Positions 1-6,438 of a stretch of 7,697 bases of DNA are shown in pieces (the first letter of the stretch is position 1; the number at the start of each line of letters is the position of its first letter). Position numbers and translations under genes: made by a program. The DNA comes from Amarolinea sp964580725. GTDB lineage: Bacteria; Chloroflexota; Anaerolineae; SSC4; Amarolineaceae. Location: assembly GCA_964580725.1 (NCBI GenBank), contig CAZOLV010000149.1:1-7697 (forward strand), written 5' to 3'. The notes beneath the pieces were generated by a model, which ran no database searches, was not told where the DNA came from, and saw only the letters and a list, made by a program, of their open reading frames with translations.

Positions 1-2014
1 GCGTGAACGTGAAAGTGGGCGTCCAGGTCAGGGTCGGTGTCCAGGTGAACGTGGGGGTGGGCGAAGCCATGGGAGTGCTGGTTGGGGTCCAGGTTGGCGT
101 CCAGGTGAAGGTGGGCGTTGGCGTCCAGGTGAACGTCGCCGTTGGCGTGGGCGTGGCGGACGGCAGACCGGTGGCATTGGCCGTCGGCGTGGGGCCTGTG
201 GGCGTGGGCGTGATGGTTGGGGTGCGTGTGGCGGTAGGGGTCAGTGTTGCCGTCGGCGTTCTGGTTGGGGTGCGCGTGGGGGTGGGCGTTGGGGTGTTGG
301 TTGGGGTGCGCGTGGGGGTGTGCGTGGGAGTCGGCGTTCTGGTTGGTGTGCGCGTGGGGGTGGGCGTCGGGGTGTTGGTTGGTGTGCGCGTGGGGGTGGG
401 CGTCGGTGTGCCGGTTGGTGTGCGCGTGGGGGTGGCGGTCGGGGTGACCGTTGCGGTCGGCGTGACCGTTGGGCTGGAGGTCCAGGTGGCGGAGGCCGTG
501 GGCGTCGGGGTGTTGGAGGGCGACGCCGCGGCGGTGGGAGTGCGCGTAGGCGTCGGCTGGCGCACCGTCACCGGAGCGACCTGGTTGTGCGGGGCGATGG
601 TGGTGTTGGAACTGGATGCGCTGACGCTGTTGTAGTAGACGCCGGCGGTGGCGGCGGCGTTGGCCTGAAAGGAGATGACCAGGCTGGCGCTGGCATAGGG
701 GCTAGTCTTGTCCAGGGCGCGCACGCTGGTGTACTGAGCATGGGGAGCGCCGTTGCTGGCGATCCAGTCCCAGACGGCCCAACCGCCGCTTGGGTCGCTC
801 AACTGGAAGGGGGCGACGGCCTGCACCTCGGCCCAACCCTGCCAGTAGTCGCGCAATGCGCGGGTGATGTAGTCGGCGCGGTTGGTCTCATTGATAATGG
901 GGTACCCTTCCCAGGTGAACATGCCGTCGCCCAGGTAGTAGCCCGTTTCGGAGAGGATGACGTCCACATCGCGCCGGCCCCAGGCCGCCAGGGAATTCAG
1001 TTCGCGCAGATAGGTGTCAATGGCGGCCTGCACTTGTGGCGCGGTGTTGCGATGCAGGTTGTACTCCGGCGGATGATTCGAGGGGTAGGGGTGCGTTCCC
1101 CAGACGTCGAAGGCCCAACGGGCGTTGGGCGCGGCGTTGAACATCTGGTTGATGAAGGTGAGCGGGCTGATGTTGCCGCCAGGCGAAAGAGGGCCATTGA
1201 CGATGCGGATGCGGCTGTCGCCGATGGTGCGGATGGCGCCGGCGGTCTGTTCCAGGAAAGCGGCGTATTCGGCGGCGTTGGCGCTGCCGCTCCATTCCAG
1301 GTTCAGGTTTGGCTCGTTCCAAATCTGGATGTAGAGGGTGAAGCCGTTGCGGCGCGGCAGCCCGGCCACGACGCGGCGGAATGCCTGGGCGACGCTGCTG
1401 TAGTTGCCTGGCCAGTCTGCTTGCGGTTTCACCCAATTGGCGCCGTCATGCGGGCCTTGCAGACGCAGCAGCACGTTCAACCCACGGTCATACGCTGCAT
1501 TGACATAATCCACCCAACATGGTTGCGGGCCGTCTGTGCTGTTGGTGATGCCGTAGAAGAACTGCTTGCCCAGGGCGTGATAGCCCATCAGCTCGCGCGT
1601 GCGGTCGAGCTGCCAGGAGATGGCGCCGATTTCGCATGTCTCCTGGATGAAGGTGTTGATGCCGTAGAAGCTGTCGCCGCGCCGTGCCGGGACGGTGAGA
1701 CCGCTCCAGGTCAGGTTGCGGCCGGAGGTCGCCGGGTCGGGCGAACCGATGAGAACGCTGTTGCGGTAGATGCGCGTCGTTCCGGCGCGATAGCTGAAGC
1801 CGGCGGGGAGGGTGTCGAGCACACTGACGTCGTTGGCGGAGACATCGCCGGCGTTGCTCAGGGTGATGGTGTAGGTCACCGCAGCGCCGGGCGCCGCCGA
1901 CGTCGGAGAGACCGTCTTGCTGAGGGTGACGACAGGGTAGGGGACGCCGGCGCTGGCGCTCGTGGAGGCCAGAAGCAGCAGGGAGACCAGAAGGCAGACA
2001 AGGACGTTGCGCAT
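1..2014 (-). CDS. Secreted clan GH-A glycoside hydrolase, DUF11 split around the barrel, Thr/Pro linker (3' end outside window)
   Basis: Translation from the ATG at 2014 stays open to base 1 (671 codons), so the gene is partial. Residues 1-22 are a signal peptide (Arg2, long Leu/Val core, SASA cleavage site). Residues 28-115 match the first strands of a DUF11 domain (TLSKTVSP, TYTITLSNAGD, LDTLPAGF, LTWSGLTVPA). Residues 116-436 look like a clan GH-A (beta/alpha)8 glycosidase: IWNEPN carries the likely acid/base Glu234 and LSETGYY the likely nucleophile Glu356; C127 and C166 could form a disulfide. Residues 440-485 (SLVISFQAN, GVYYNSVSA, APVTV) look like the last strands of the same DUF11 domain. 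From 487 on it is almost pure Thr/Pro, the kind of linker that leads to a binding or anchoring module. It should act on polysaccharide outside the cell; family (GH5/GH39-like) and substrate are not resolved. An in-frame ATG at 2023 is less likely because it lies inside the -10 box. Confidence 0.9.
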   Translation of the reverse strand, partial: MRNVLVCLLVSLLLLASTSASAGVPYPVVTLSKTVSPTSAAPGAAVTYTITLSNAGDVSANDVSVLDTLPAGFSYRAGTTRIYRNSVLIGSPDPATSGRNLTWSGLTVPARRGDSFYGINTFIQETCEIGAISWQLDRTRELMGYHALGKQFFYGITNSTDGPQPCWVDYVNAAYDRGLNVLLRLQGPHDGANWVKPQADWPGNYSSVAQAFRRVVAGLPRRNGFTLYIQIWNEPNLNLEWSGSANAAEYAAFLEQTAGAIRTIGDSRIRIVNGPLSPGGNISPLTFINQMFNAAPNARWAFDVWGTHPYPSNHPPEYNLHRNTAPQVQAAIDTYLRELNSLAAWGRRDVDVILSETGYYLGDGMFTWEGYPIINETNRADYITRALRDYWQGWAEVQAVAPFQLSDPSGGWAVWDWIASNGAPHAQYTSVRALDKTSPYASASLVISFQANAAATAGVYYNSVSASSSNTTIAPHNQVAPVTVRQPTPTRTPTAAASPSNTPTPTASATWTSSPTVTPTATVTPTATPTRTPTGTPTPTPTRTPTNTPTPTPTRTPTRTPTPTHTPTRTPTNTPTPTPTRTPTRTPTATLTPTATRTPTITPTPTGPTPTANATGLPSATPTPTATFTWTPTPTFTWTPTWTPTSTPMASPTPTFTWTPTLTWTPTFTFT
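263..448. repeat. 36-bp tandem repeat inside the Thr/Pro linker
   Basis: The plus-strand motif GGTTGG(G/T)GTGCGCGTGGG begins at 263, 299, 341, 377 and 413, giving spacings of 36, 42, 36 and 36 bp. Each unit encodes about 12 residues of the minus-strand protein (PTPTRTPTNTPT-like). All spacings are multiples of three, so gain or loss of units keeps the frame. The copies differ at wobble positions, so the array is not freshly duplicated. Confidence 0.85.
267..294 (+). other. Potential G-quadruplex motif
   Basis: Four G-runs lie at 267-270, 278-282, 284-286 and 291-294 with loops of 7, 1 and 4 nt, which meets the usual G3+N1-7 rule. The G-rich strand is the template strand of the glycosidase gene. 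It is a by-product of Thr/Pro codons, and any function is unproven. Confidence 0.45.
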
Positions 2015-2021
2015 GATCGCC

Positions 2022-2030
2022 ATTATACCA
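2022..2030 (-). promoter_or_regulatory. Extended -10 promoter for a leaderless glycosidase mRNA
   Basis: Read on the minus strand this is TGGTATAAT, an extended -10 with a perfect TATAAT. Seven bases separate the end of the box from the A of the ATG at 2014, so the expected transcription start falls on or beside that A. There is no Shine-Dalgarno sequence before either possible ATG, which fits a leaderless mRNA. No good -35 hexamer is visible (ACACAC at the 17-bp spacing), as is common for extended -10 promoters. A small inverted repeat, GCCAG-N6-CTGGC at 2041-2056, overlaps the -35 region and could be an operator. Confidence 0.65.
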
Positions 2031-2110
2031 CAGCGACTCGGCCAGTGTGTGCTGGCGATGCTACTTTCCGCACAGAGTGACTCCGCAAAACGGCGTAGAG
2101 GTGGTTGGAT

Positions 2111-2123
2111 CATCCGTCGGATG
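2111..2123. promoter_or_regulatory. 13-bp palindrome in the divergent intergenic region (possible operator)
   Basis: CATCCG-T-CGGATG is a perfect 6-bp inverted repeat around one base. It lies about 100 bp upstream of the glycosidase start and 125 bp upstream of the sigma-factor start. Its size fits a dimeric regulator site, but a single copy of this length could occur by chance. Confidence 0.3.
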
Positions 2124-2140
2124 TGATTGGCCAGCGTTCG

Positions 2141-2149
2141 TGGCATACT
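2141..2149 (+). promoter_or_regulatory. Candidate extended -10 for the sigma-factor gene
   Basis: TGGCATACT resembles TGN-TATAAT (4 of 6 in the hexamer plus TG). No -35 hexamer is found at 16-18 bp. A start near 2156 would give a leader of about 92 nt. Weak evidence. Confidence 0.3.
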
Positions 2150-2247
2150 GAGGCCAACGTGTGAGCGTTGTTTTGCCCTTCCCTCCCGACTGAAACCCGA
2201 CTTCGATACGATCGAGCCAAAAATTTCTTTTCTTGTGAGAGTGACGT

Positions 2248-2832
2248 ATGTTGGACGAACAAAATCTGATCGTTTCGGCGCGGGGCGACCAACCCCATGC
2301 TTTCAATCAACTGGTGATGGCCTATCAGTCGTTGGCATACAGCGTGGCGCGTCGGGTCTTGAGTGATCCCGATCTGGCCGCCGATGCCACACAGGATGCG
2401 TTCGTCAAGGCGTACCGCAAGCTCGATCAGTATCGGGGCGGTTCCTTCAAGGCCTGGCTGCTGCGCATCGTCATCAATACCTGCTATGACCGCCTGCGCG
2501 CCCTACGCCGCCGCCCTGCCTGTTCGTTGGATGACCTGGTGGAGCAGCCCGATCGTGCGGCGATCTTGGTTGATCCGGCGGAAAGCCCAGAGCATCATGT
2601 CCTGCGGCGCGAACTGCGTGGCCAGATCGAACAGGCGATTGCCGATCTGCCGGCCGATCAGCGTCTGGTGATCGTGCTGTCCGACATCGAGGGCTATAAC
2701 TACCATGAGATCAGCGACCTGGTCGGCATCCCGCTTGGCACGGTCAAGTCGCGCATTGCACGCGGGCGGGCGCGCCTGCGTGACCGCCTCGTTCTTCCCT
2801 CTTTCAGTCTGACGCCGCAAATGGCCTACTGA
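2248..2832 (+). CDS. ECF-family RNA polymerase sigma factor (sigma-70 group 4)
   Basis: The 194-residue product has the usual ECF size and domain order. Region 2 lies at about 18-86, with DATQDAFVKAYRKLDQY for core binding and -10 recognition, then SFKAWLLRIVINTCYDRLR. A polar linker at about 90-125 leads to region 4 at 134-181, where the helix-turn-helix YHEISDLVGIPLGTVKSRI (152-170) should read the -35 element. It directs RNA polymerase to a specific regulon. The ATG at 2248 follows GAGAG (2237-2241) by 6 nt. ECF factors are usually paired with a membrane or zinc-binding anti-sigma factor, but none is recognisable here: the next gene is a four-helix membrane protein without a zinc-finger or anti-sigma motif. 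The glycosidase gene is divergent across a 233-bp gap. ECF subgroup and target genes cannot be told from sequence. Confidence 0.95.
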   Translation: MLDEQNLIVSARGDQPHAFNQLVMAYQSLAYSVARRVLSDPDLAADATQDAFVKAYRKLDQYRGGSFKAWLLRIVINTCYDRLRALRRRPACSLDDLVEQPDRAAILVDPAESPEHHVLRRELRGQIEQAIADLPADQRLVIVLSDIEGYNYHEISDLVGIPLGTVKSRIARGRARLRDRLVLPSFSLTPQMAY

Positions 2833-2835
2833 TGT

Positions 2836-2864
2836 TTGGCAACTGGCCAACTTTAGCGTACAAT
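2836..2864 (+). promoter_or_regulatory. Near-consensus sigma-70-type promoter for the membrane-protein gene
   Basis: TTGGCA (2836-2841) and TACAAT (2859-2864) are separated by exactly 17 bp, each hexamer matching the housekeeping consensus at 5 of 6 positions. It begins four bases after the sigma-factor stop codon. The expected start is near 2871, about 58 nt before the ATG at 2929. The -35 box is also the left arm of an inverted repeat TTGGC-AACTG-GCCAA (2836-2850), a possible repressor site. Confidence 0.65.
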
Positions 2865-2865
2865 C

Positions 2866-2885
2866 CAGTGCAGTGCAGTGCAGTG
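2866..2885. repeat. Tandem CAGTG x4 microsatellite at the predicted transcription start
   Basis: Four perfect CAGTG units run from 2866 to 2885, and a fifth isolated CAGTG lies at 2891-2895. The array starts two bases after the -10 box, so it would form the first bases of the transcript. Pentanucleotide tandem repeats can change copy number by slippage. Confidence 0.9.
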
Positions 2886-2928
2886 CAATTCAGTGTCATG
2901 CACTCATCGCTTGTCGTGAAGGTTGGCC

Positions 2929-3753
2929 ATGACGCCGCTTTGGCTTCGATCACAAACCAATGTCTTCCTGGCGATTGCAGGCAGCCTGACGGCGCTTGTC
3001 CTTTTTGCCATTTGGTGGCGACAGCGGACGCAACGTTGGGCTTATGTGTTGGCGGCCAGTCTGATCGTCGCACTAGGCATGGCCTGGGGCGCGCACTGGC
3101 TGTTCGAAGCGCCTGATTATCTGGCTGGCTGCCCGCAGATCTGCCCCGGTTGGCGCGGCTACCCGGCGCCAACCGCCTTGAGCGATGGCGAGGGCGGCTG
3201 GCTGCTGCAGCCGGCGGGGATCATCATTGATGTGCTGCTGCACTGGTTGGCCCTGTTGACGCTGATTGCATTCTGGAGCGCCGCCATGCGGCGTTGGCCG
3301 TCTGCCAGGCCCGGCTCGCTGCACAATGCCGCGCTGGCGGGGGCGTTGGTGTTGGGTGTTTGGGCCTTGATCCCGCGTTATGCCGCACCGCCAGAGCCAG
3401 CCGTGCAGGGAGATGTGCAGCGTTTGGGCATCAATGCCAAGCGCCTGGCCACACGGGCGTTGGGAGGACTTGACTGGCGTGTTCAGCGGCTGGCGTTCGA
3501 AGATGTGCGGCGCTTGCCGCAGCGTTCACAGCCTGATGCGCCCGGTTTGCGCCCGCCCTCAGGACCATCGTGGCGGGTCTGTCTGCGCAGCTATACGTTT
3601 TACTACATTCCGTGGCGTCGCGTCTATGTTGATCTGGACGCAACCGGCGTCATCACGATTGGCGGCGGGCTGCTGCCGCTGGATCAAGAGTGTTGGTCGG
3701 CGCCATTTCCCAAGTCGCCGTTTCCATTTGCTGTTGGTCAACCGGAGCCATAA
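2929..3753 (+). CDS. Four-helix membrane protein with CxxxC loop and extracytoplasmic C-terminal domain, unknown function
   Basis: I do not recognise the family. The ATG at 2929 follows AAGG (2919-2922) by 6 nt; a TTG at 2923 has no room for a ribosome site. The 274-residue product has hydrophobic helices at about 11-30, 37-58, 96-118 and 133-149. Positive residues sit between helices 1 and 2 (RQRTQR) and between 3 and 4 (RRWPSAR), which places those loops inside, and puts the 59-95 loop and the C-terminal 125 residues outside. The outer loop carries CPQICPGWRGYP (68-79), where C68 and C72 could form a disulfide or bind a ligand. The C-terminal part has YTFYYIPWRRVYVDLDATG, suggesting a beta-rich domain, and two more cysteines. 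It has its own promoter and ends 24 bp before the NUDIX start, so the two are probably co-transcribed. It could sense the envelope state, but nothing proves this. Confidence 0.85.
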   Translation: MTPLWLRSQTNVFLAIAGSLTALVLFAIWWRQRTQRWAYVLAASLIVALGMAWGAHWLFEAPDYLAGCPQICPGWRGYPAPTALSDGEGGWLLQPAGIIIDVLLHWLALLTLIAFWSAAMRRWPSARPGSLHNAALAGALVLGVWALIPRYAAPPEPAVQGDVQRLGINAKRLATRALGGLDWRVQRLAFEDVRRLPQRSQPDAPGLRPPSGPSWRVCLRSYTFYYIPWRRVYVDLDATGVITIGGGLLPLDQECWSAPFPKSPFPFAVGQPEP

Positions 3754-3777
3754 GCGTCGTTGGCGGAGGCTGAATCT

Positions 3778-4233
3778 GTGAAAAAACGCGTTTCGTATGA
3801 CGCCGCGGGCGGTGTAGTGATGGATGAGCACAACCGAGTGCTCGTTTTGTATCGCAACCGTAACAACGAGGTGCGCTTGCCCAAAGGCCATGTCGAGGCG
3901 CGTGAGCTGTTGGAAGAAGCGGCTGCGCGCGAGATCCGTGAGGAATCGGGCTATAGCGACTTGCAGTTGGTGACGAGCCTGGGCACGCAGACGGTCGAAT
4001 TCGATCTTCCCGAAAAGAATCAGCACGTCGTGCGCCAGGAATTCTATTTCTTGTTCCGGCTGCGCAGCCTGCGCCAGATCGAGCGCGACCCGCACGAACT
4101 GCAGTTCGTGCCGGGCTGGCTCAGTATCGAGCAGACGATTGCCCGACTGACCTATGAAGCCGAACGTGAATTCGTGCGCCGGGCCTGCGCCTGGTTGGAG
4201 CACGGCGATGAAGGCTTGTTGAACGTCATTTGA
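3778..4233 (+). CDS. NUDIX hydrolase
   Basis: The 151-residue product has a complete Nudix box at residues 37-59, starting GHVEARELLEEAAAREI and ending REESGY. It fits GX5EX7REUXEEXGU, except that the final aliphatic position is Tyr; the REIREE glutamates bind the catalytic divalent metal. LPKGHVE just before and within the box is typical of the Ap4A hydrolase/MutT-like branch, so the substrate is likely a nucleoside diphosphate linked to another group, possibly a dinucleoside polyphosphate. It should be cytosolic. The start is the GTG at 3778, 8 nt after GGAGG (3765-3769), and it begins MKKRVSYDAAGGVV as the fold expects; an in-frame TTG at 3760 lies upstream of that ribosome site. It sits between two membrane-protein genes on the same strand, probably in one operon. 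Exact substrate not assignable. Confidence 0.93.
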   Translation: MKKRVSYDAAGGVVMDEHNRVLVLYRNRNNEVRLPKGHVEARELLEEAAAREIREESGYSDLQLVTSLGTQTVEFDLPEKNQHVVRQEFYFLFRLRSLRQIERDPHELQFVPGWLSIEQTIARLTYEAEREFVRRACAWLEHGDEGLLNVI

Positions 4234-4241
4234 TCTCATCC

Positions 4242-4260
4242 GCCCGGTTGTGCGCCGGGC
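4242..4260 (+). other. Small intergenic hairpin between NUDIX and peptidase genes
   Basis: GCCCGG-TTGTGCG-CCGGGC can fold into a 6-bp GC stem with a 7-nt loop. No T-run follows, so it is not a standard terminator. It may be a weak attenuator or an mRNA-processing or stability element between the two genes. Confidence 0.4.
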
Positions 4261-4293
4261 AGTGTAGCGCCCAATAAAAGGAGTTCCATCTGC

Positions 4294-6402
4294 ATGAACC
4301 AGTTTCCTTTGCCCGAGATGTCTGCGGACGAGCCGGCGTCTTCGAACAAGCGCACTCTCTGGATCATCCTGGGAGTTGCGGTGATCTTGGCTTGTTGCTG
4401 TTGTGTGGCCCTGGCCGGCGCCGGGATGTTTCTTATCAGCTATTCCGGGGAAAGCCCGGCCACTGCGTCCCCAGTCATCACCCGTGAAATTGTGACGCCC
4501 GCTGTGCGCACGCCGCGTGTCACGCCGACGCGACCGCTGGCGACGGCAACGCCTGCGCCCGATGTCACGCAGACACCAATTGCGCCGCCGCCCACTGACG
4601 GCAGTGACACAGAAAGCCAACTGGGCGCAATCAACGTGCCGCAGCGTGACCTGCGCCTGTTGGCGATGCAACTGCGTCCGGGCGTTGGCGAGATTCCACC
4701 CATCGTCAACCCGACGCCGCCCACCTTCACGGTCGGCGATGTGATCACGTTCACCGTGAGCAATGTGGACGACAATCGCCATTTCGTCATCGAAGCCGAG
4801 TTGCGCTATCAGACGCCGCACCTGCACATGTGGGTGGAGACGGGCAAGCGCGTCGACCAAAGAGCGCTGGAACGTTCGGCCAATCTGTTCGAGAAGCAGA
4901 GCTATCCAATCAATCGAGAGTTCTTTGGCAGCGAATGGACGCCCGGTGTTGACAACGACGTGCGCTTGCACATCCTGCACGCCACCGACCTGGGCGATAG
5001 CATCGCCGGCTACTATTCGTCGGCGGATGAGTTCTCGCGCAAGGCGCAGCCCTTCTCCAACGAGAAGGAGATGTTCTACATCAACATTGACAACAACGAA
5101 CCAGGCACCGATTTCTACGACGGGACGTTGGCGCACGAATTCCAGCACATGATTCACTGGTACAACGACCGCAACGAGGAGACGTGGGTCAACGAAGGTT
5201 CATCAGAGCTGGCGTCGGCGCTCAACGGGTTCGATCCGGGCGGCGCTGAGCGCGCGTTCCTGGCCAATCCCGACACACAGCTGAATACCTGGGGTGCTGC
5301 GCCCGGCACCAATGCCCCTCACTATGGCAGCGCCTATCTCTTCATGGCCTACTTCCTGGAGCAGTTCGGCGAAGAGATGACGCGGGCGCTGGTGGCGTCT
5401 TCGCTCAATGGCATCGCCGGTTTCGAGGATGTGCTGAGTGACAACGGCGGCAAGACGCACTTCGATGCGGTCTTCGCCGATTGGGTCATTGCCAATCTGT
5501 TGGACGATCCAGACCTGCAGGATGGTCGTTACGGCTATCGAGACCTCGATCCAAGCGATGTCAGTCTGGAGGCGTCCTTCCGGCGCTATCCGGCCAGCCA
5601 GACAGAGGCAACGGTGTCACAGTATGGCGCCGACTACTTTGCCTTGCGCGGCAGCGGCGATGTGACGATTGACTTTACGGGCAGCACGACCGTGGGGCTG
5701 GTGGATGCGCAGGCGCACAGCGGCGCATATGCCTGGTGGGGCAATCGCTCCGATGACAGCGACGCCACGCTGACCCGTGATTTCGACTTGAGCGGCGTGC
5801 GCACGGCCACCCTCAGCTTCTGGACCTGGTACGACCTGGAGGAGGACTTCGACTATGTCTACGTCGAGGCTTCGACCGACGGCGGGCAAACCTGGGCGAT
5901 CCTCTCCGGCCGCAACAGCGTGACGACCAACCCGAACGGCAATAGCTTTGGCCCTGGGTTCACCGGCGTTAGCGGCGGCGGTTCACCGGAATGGGTGCAG
6001 GAGGAGATCTCGCTCGATGCGTATGCGGGGCAGAAGATCCAGGTGCGCTTCCAGTACATCACCGATGATGCTGTCAACGGGCCGGGTATCCTGCTCGATG
6101 ATATTCGGGTGCCGGAACTGGACTACAGCAGTGACGCGGAAAGCGGCGCCGATGGTTGGGTCAGTCAGGGCTGGCTGCGCACCAACAACGTGCTCAACCA
6201 GCGTTGGTTGGTTCAGGTCGTGGAGCAGGACCGCAGCGGCCTGGCGGCGTCGGTCATCGAGATCGGCCCTGACGGCAGAGGGCGCTTCGATCTGACGGGC
6301 ATTGGCGCCAATGGCAAGACCGTCTATCTGATCGTCAGCGCCATTGCGCCTGTCACGACGGAGGCGGCGACCTACAGCTTCACCATCGAGAACAAGCGCT
6401 AA
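4294..6402 (+). CDS. Membrane-anchored zinc metallopeptidase with immune-inhibitor-A-like (VEG/MAM-like) C-terminal domain
   Basis: The 702-residue product begins with a short cytoplasmic tail (1-20, ending NKR), then one hydrophobic helix (about 21-50) holding four cysteines in a row (34-37). No signal-peptidase site is obvious, so it is probably a signal anchor. A Thr/Pro linker follows (about 60-103). The catalytic part (about 165-420) has AHEFQHMIHW, with H281, E282 and H285 as zinc and catalytic residues, and VNEGSSELAS, where E301 is a likely third ligand. That arrangement resembles gluzincins such as hyicolysin (M30) more than M6 immune inhibitor A, whose motif is HExxHxxGxxD. Residues about 455-606 (SGAYAWWGN, YVYVEASTDGG, GILLDDIRV) match the sandwich domain seen in immune inhibitor A proteins, and 607-702 is another beta-rich module. 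It should degrade proteins at the cell surface. AAAAGGAG (4276-4283) lies 10 nt before the ATG. Confidence 0.9.
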   Translation: MNQFPLPEMSADEPASSNKRTLWIILGVAVILACCCCVALAGAGMFLISYSGESPATASPVITREIVTPAVRTPRVTPTRPLATATPAPDVTQTPIAPPPTDGSDTESQLGAINVPQRDLRLLAMQLRPGVGEIPPIVNPTPPTFTVGDVITFTVSNVDDNRHFVIEAELRYQTPHLHMWVETGKRVDQRALERSANLFEKQSYPINREFFGSEWTPGVDNDVRLHILHATDLGDSIAGYYSSADEFSRKAQPFSNEKEMFYINIDNNEPGTDFYDGTLAHEFQHMIHWYNDRNEETWVNEGSSELASALNGFDPGGAERAFLANPDTQLNTWGAAPGTNAPHYGSAYLFMAYFLEQFGEEMTRALVASSLNGIAGFEDVLSDNGGKTHFDAVFADWVIANLLDDPDLQDGRYGYRDLDPSDVSLEASFRRYPASQTEATVSQYGADYFALRGSGDVTIDFTGSTTVGLVDAQAHSGAYAWWGNRSDDSDATLTRDFDLSGVRTATLSFWTWYDLEEDFDYVYVEASTDGGQTWAILSGRNSVTTNPNGNSFGPGFTGVSGGGSPEWVQEEISLDAYAGQKIQVRFQYITDDAVNGPGILLDDIRVPELDYSSDAESGADGWVSQGWLRTNNVLNQRWLVQVVEQDRSGLAASVIEIGPDGRGRFDLTGIGANGKTVYLIVSAIAPVTTEAATYSFTIENKR

Positions 6403-6438
6403 CTCGCGTCCGATCCGCCTGGTGCGGCGCCAAACAGG

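Larger units (their letters stand above)
2..556 (-). repeat. Thr/Pro-rich low-complexity linker coding region
   Basis: On the minus strand this stretch encodes about 185 residues dominated by TPTPT, TRTPT, TNTPT and, nearer the left edge, FTWTPT blocks. On the plus strand it shows as GTGGGGGTGGGCGT-type DNA. The reading frame is the same as that of the glycosidase domain, so this is its C-terminal linker. Such stretches are usually extended, surface-exposed and often O-glycosylated; the glycosylation here is inference. Confidence 0.9.

Noticed and set aside
3..635. Plus-strand open frame encoding a Gly/Val-only repeat protein
   Set aside because: It is the antisense of the Thr/Pro linker codons. 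The minus-strand frame continues smoothly into a signal peptide, DUF11 and glycosidase motifs, so this strand is a shadow.
320..2080. Plus-strand open frame of 586 codons
   Set aside because: It lies opposite the glycosidase gene. Its product is Gly/Arg/Val-rich without domain motifs, as expected for the antisense of high-GC coding DNA.
2191..2218. ECF-type promoter (TGAAAC as a GAAC-like -35) upstream of the sigma gene for autoregulation
   Set aside because: No CGTC- or TCTAA-like -10 is found at the usual spacing, and no second copy of the motif lies before the other genes.
2832..3116. Plus-strand ATG overlapping the sigma-factor stop (TGATG), 94 codons
   Set aside because: The overlap suggested translational coupling to a small anti-sigma factor. 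The frame instead runs through the promoter and the first part of the membrane-protein gene in another register, and has no anti-sigma motif.
3559..5157. Minus-strand open frame of 532 codons
   Set aside because: It is opposite the NUDIX and peptidase genes and crosses their intergenic gap. The sense frames carry the Nudix box and the HExxH motif, while this one is Arg/Gln/His-rich without recognisable motifs.
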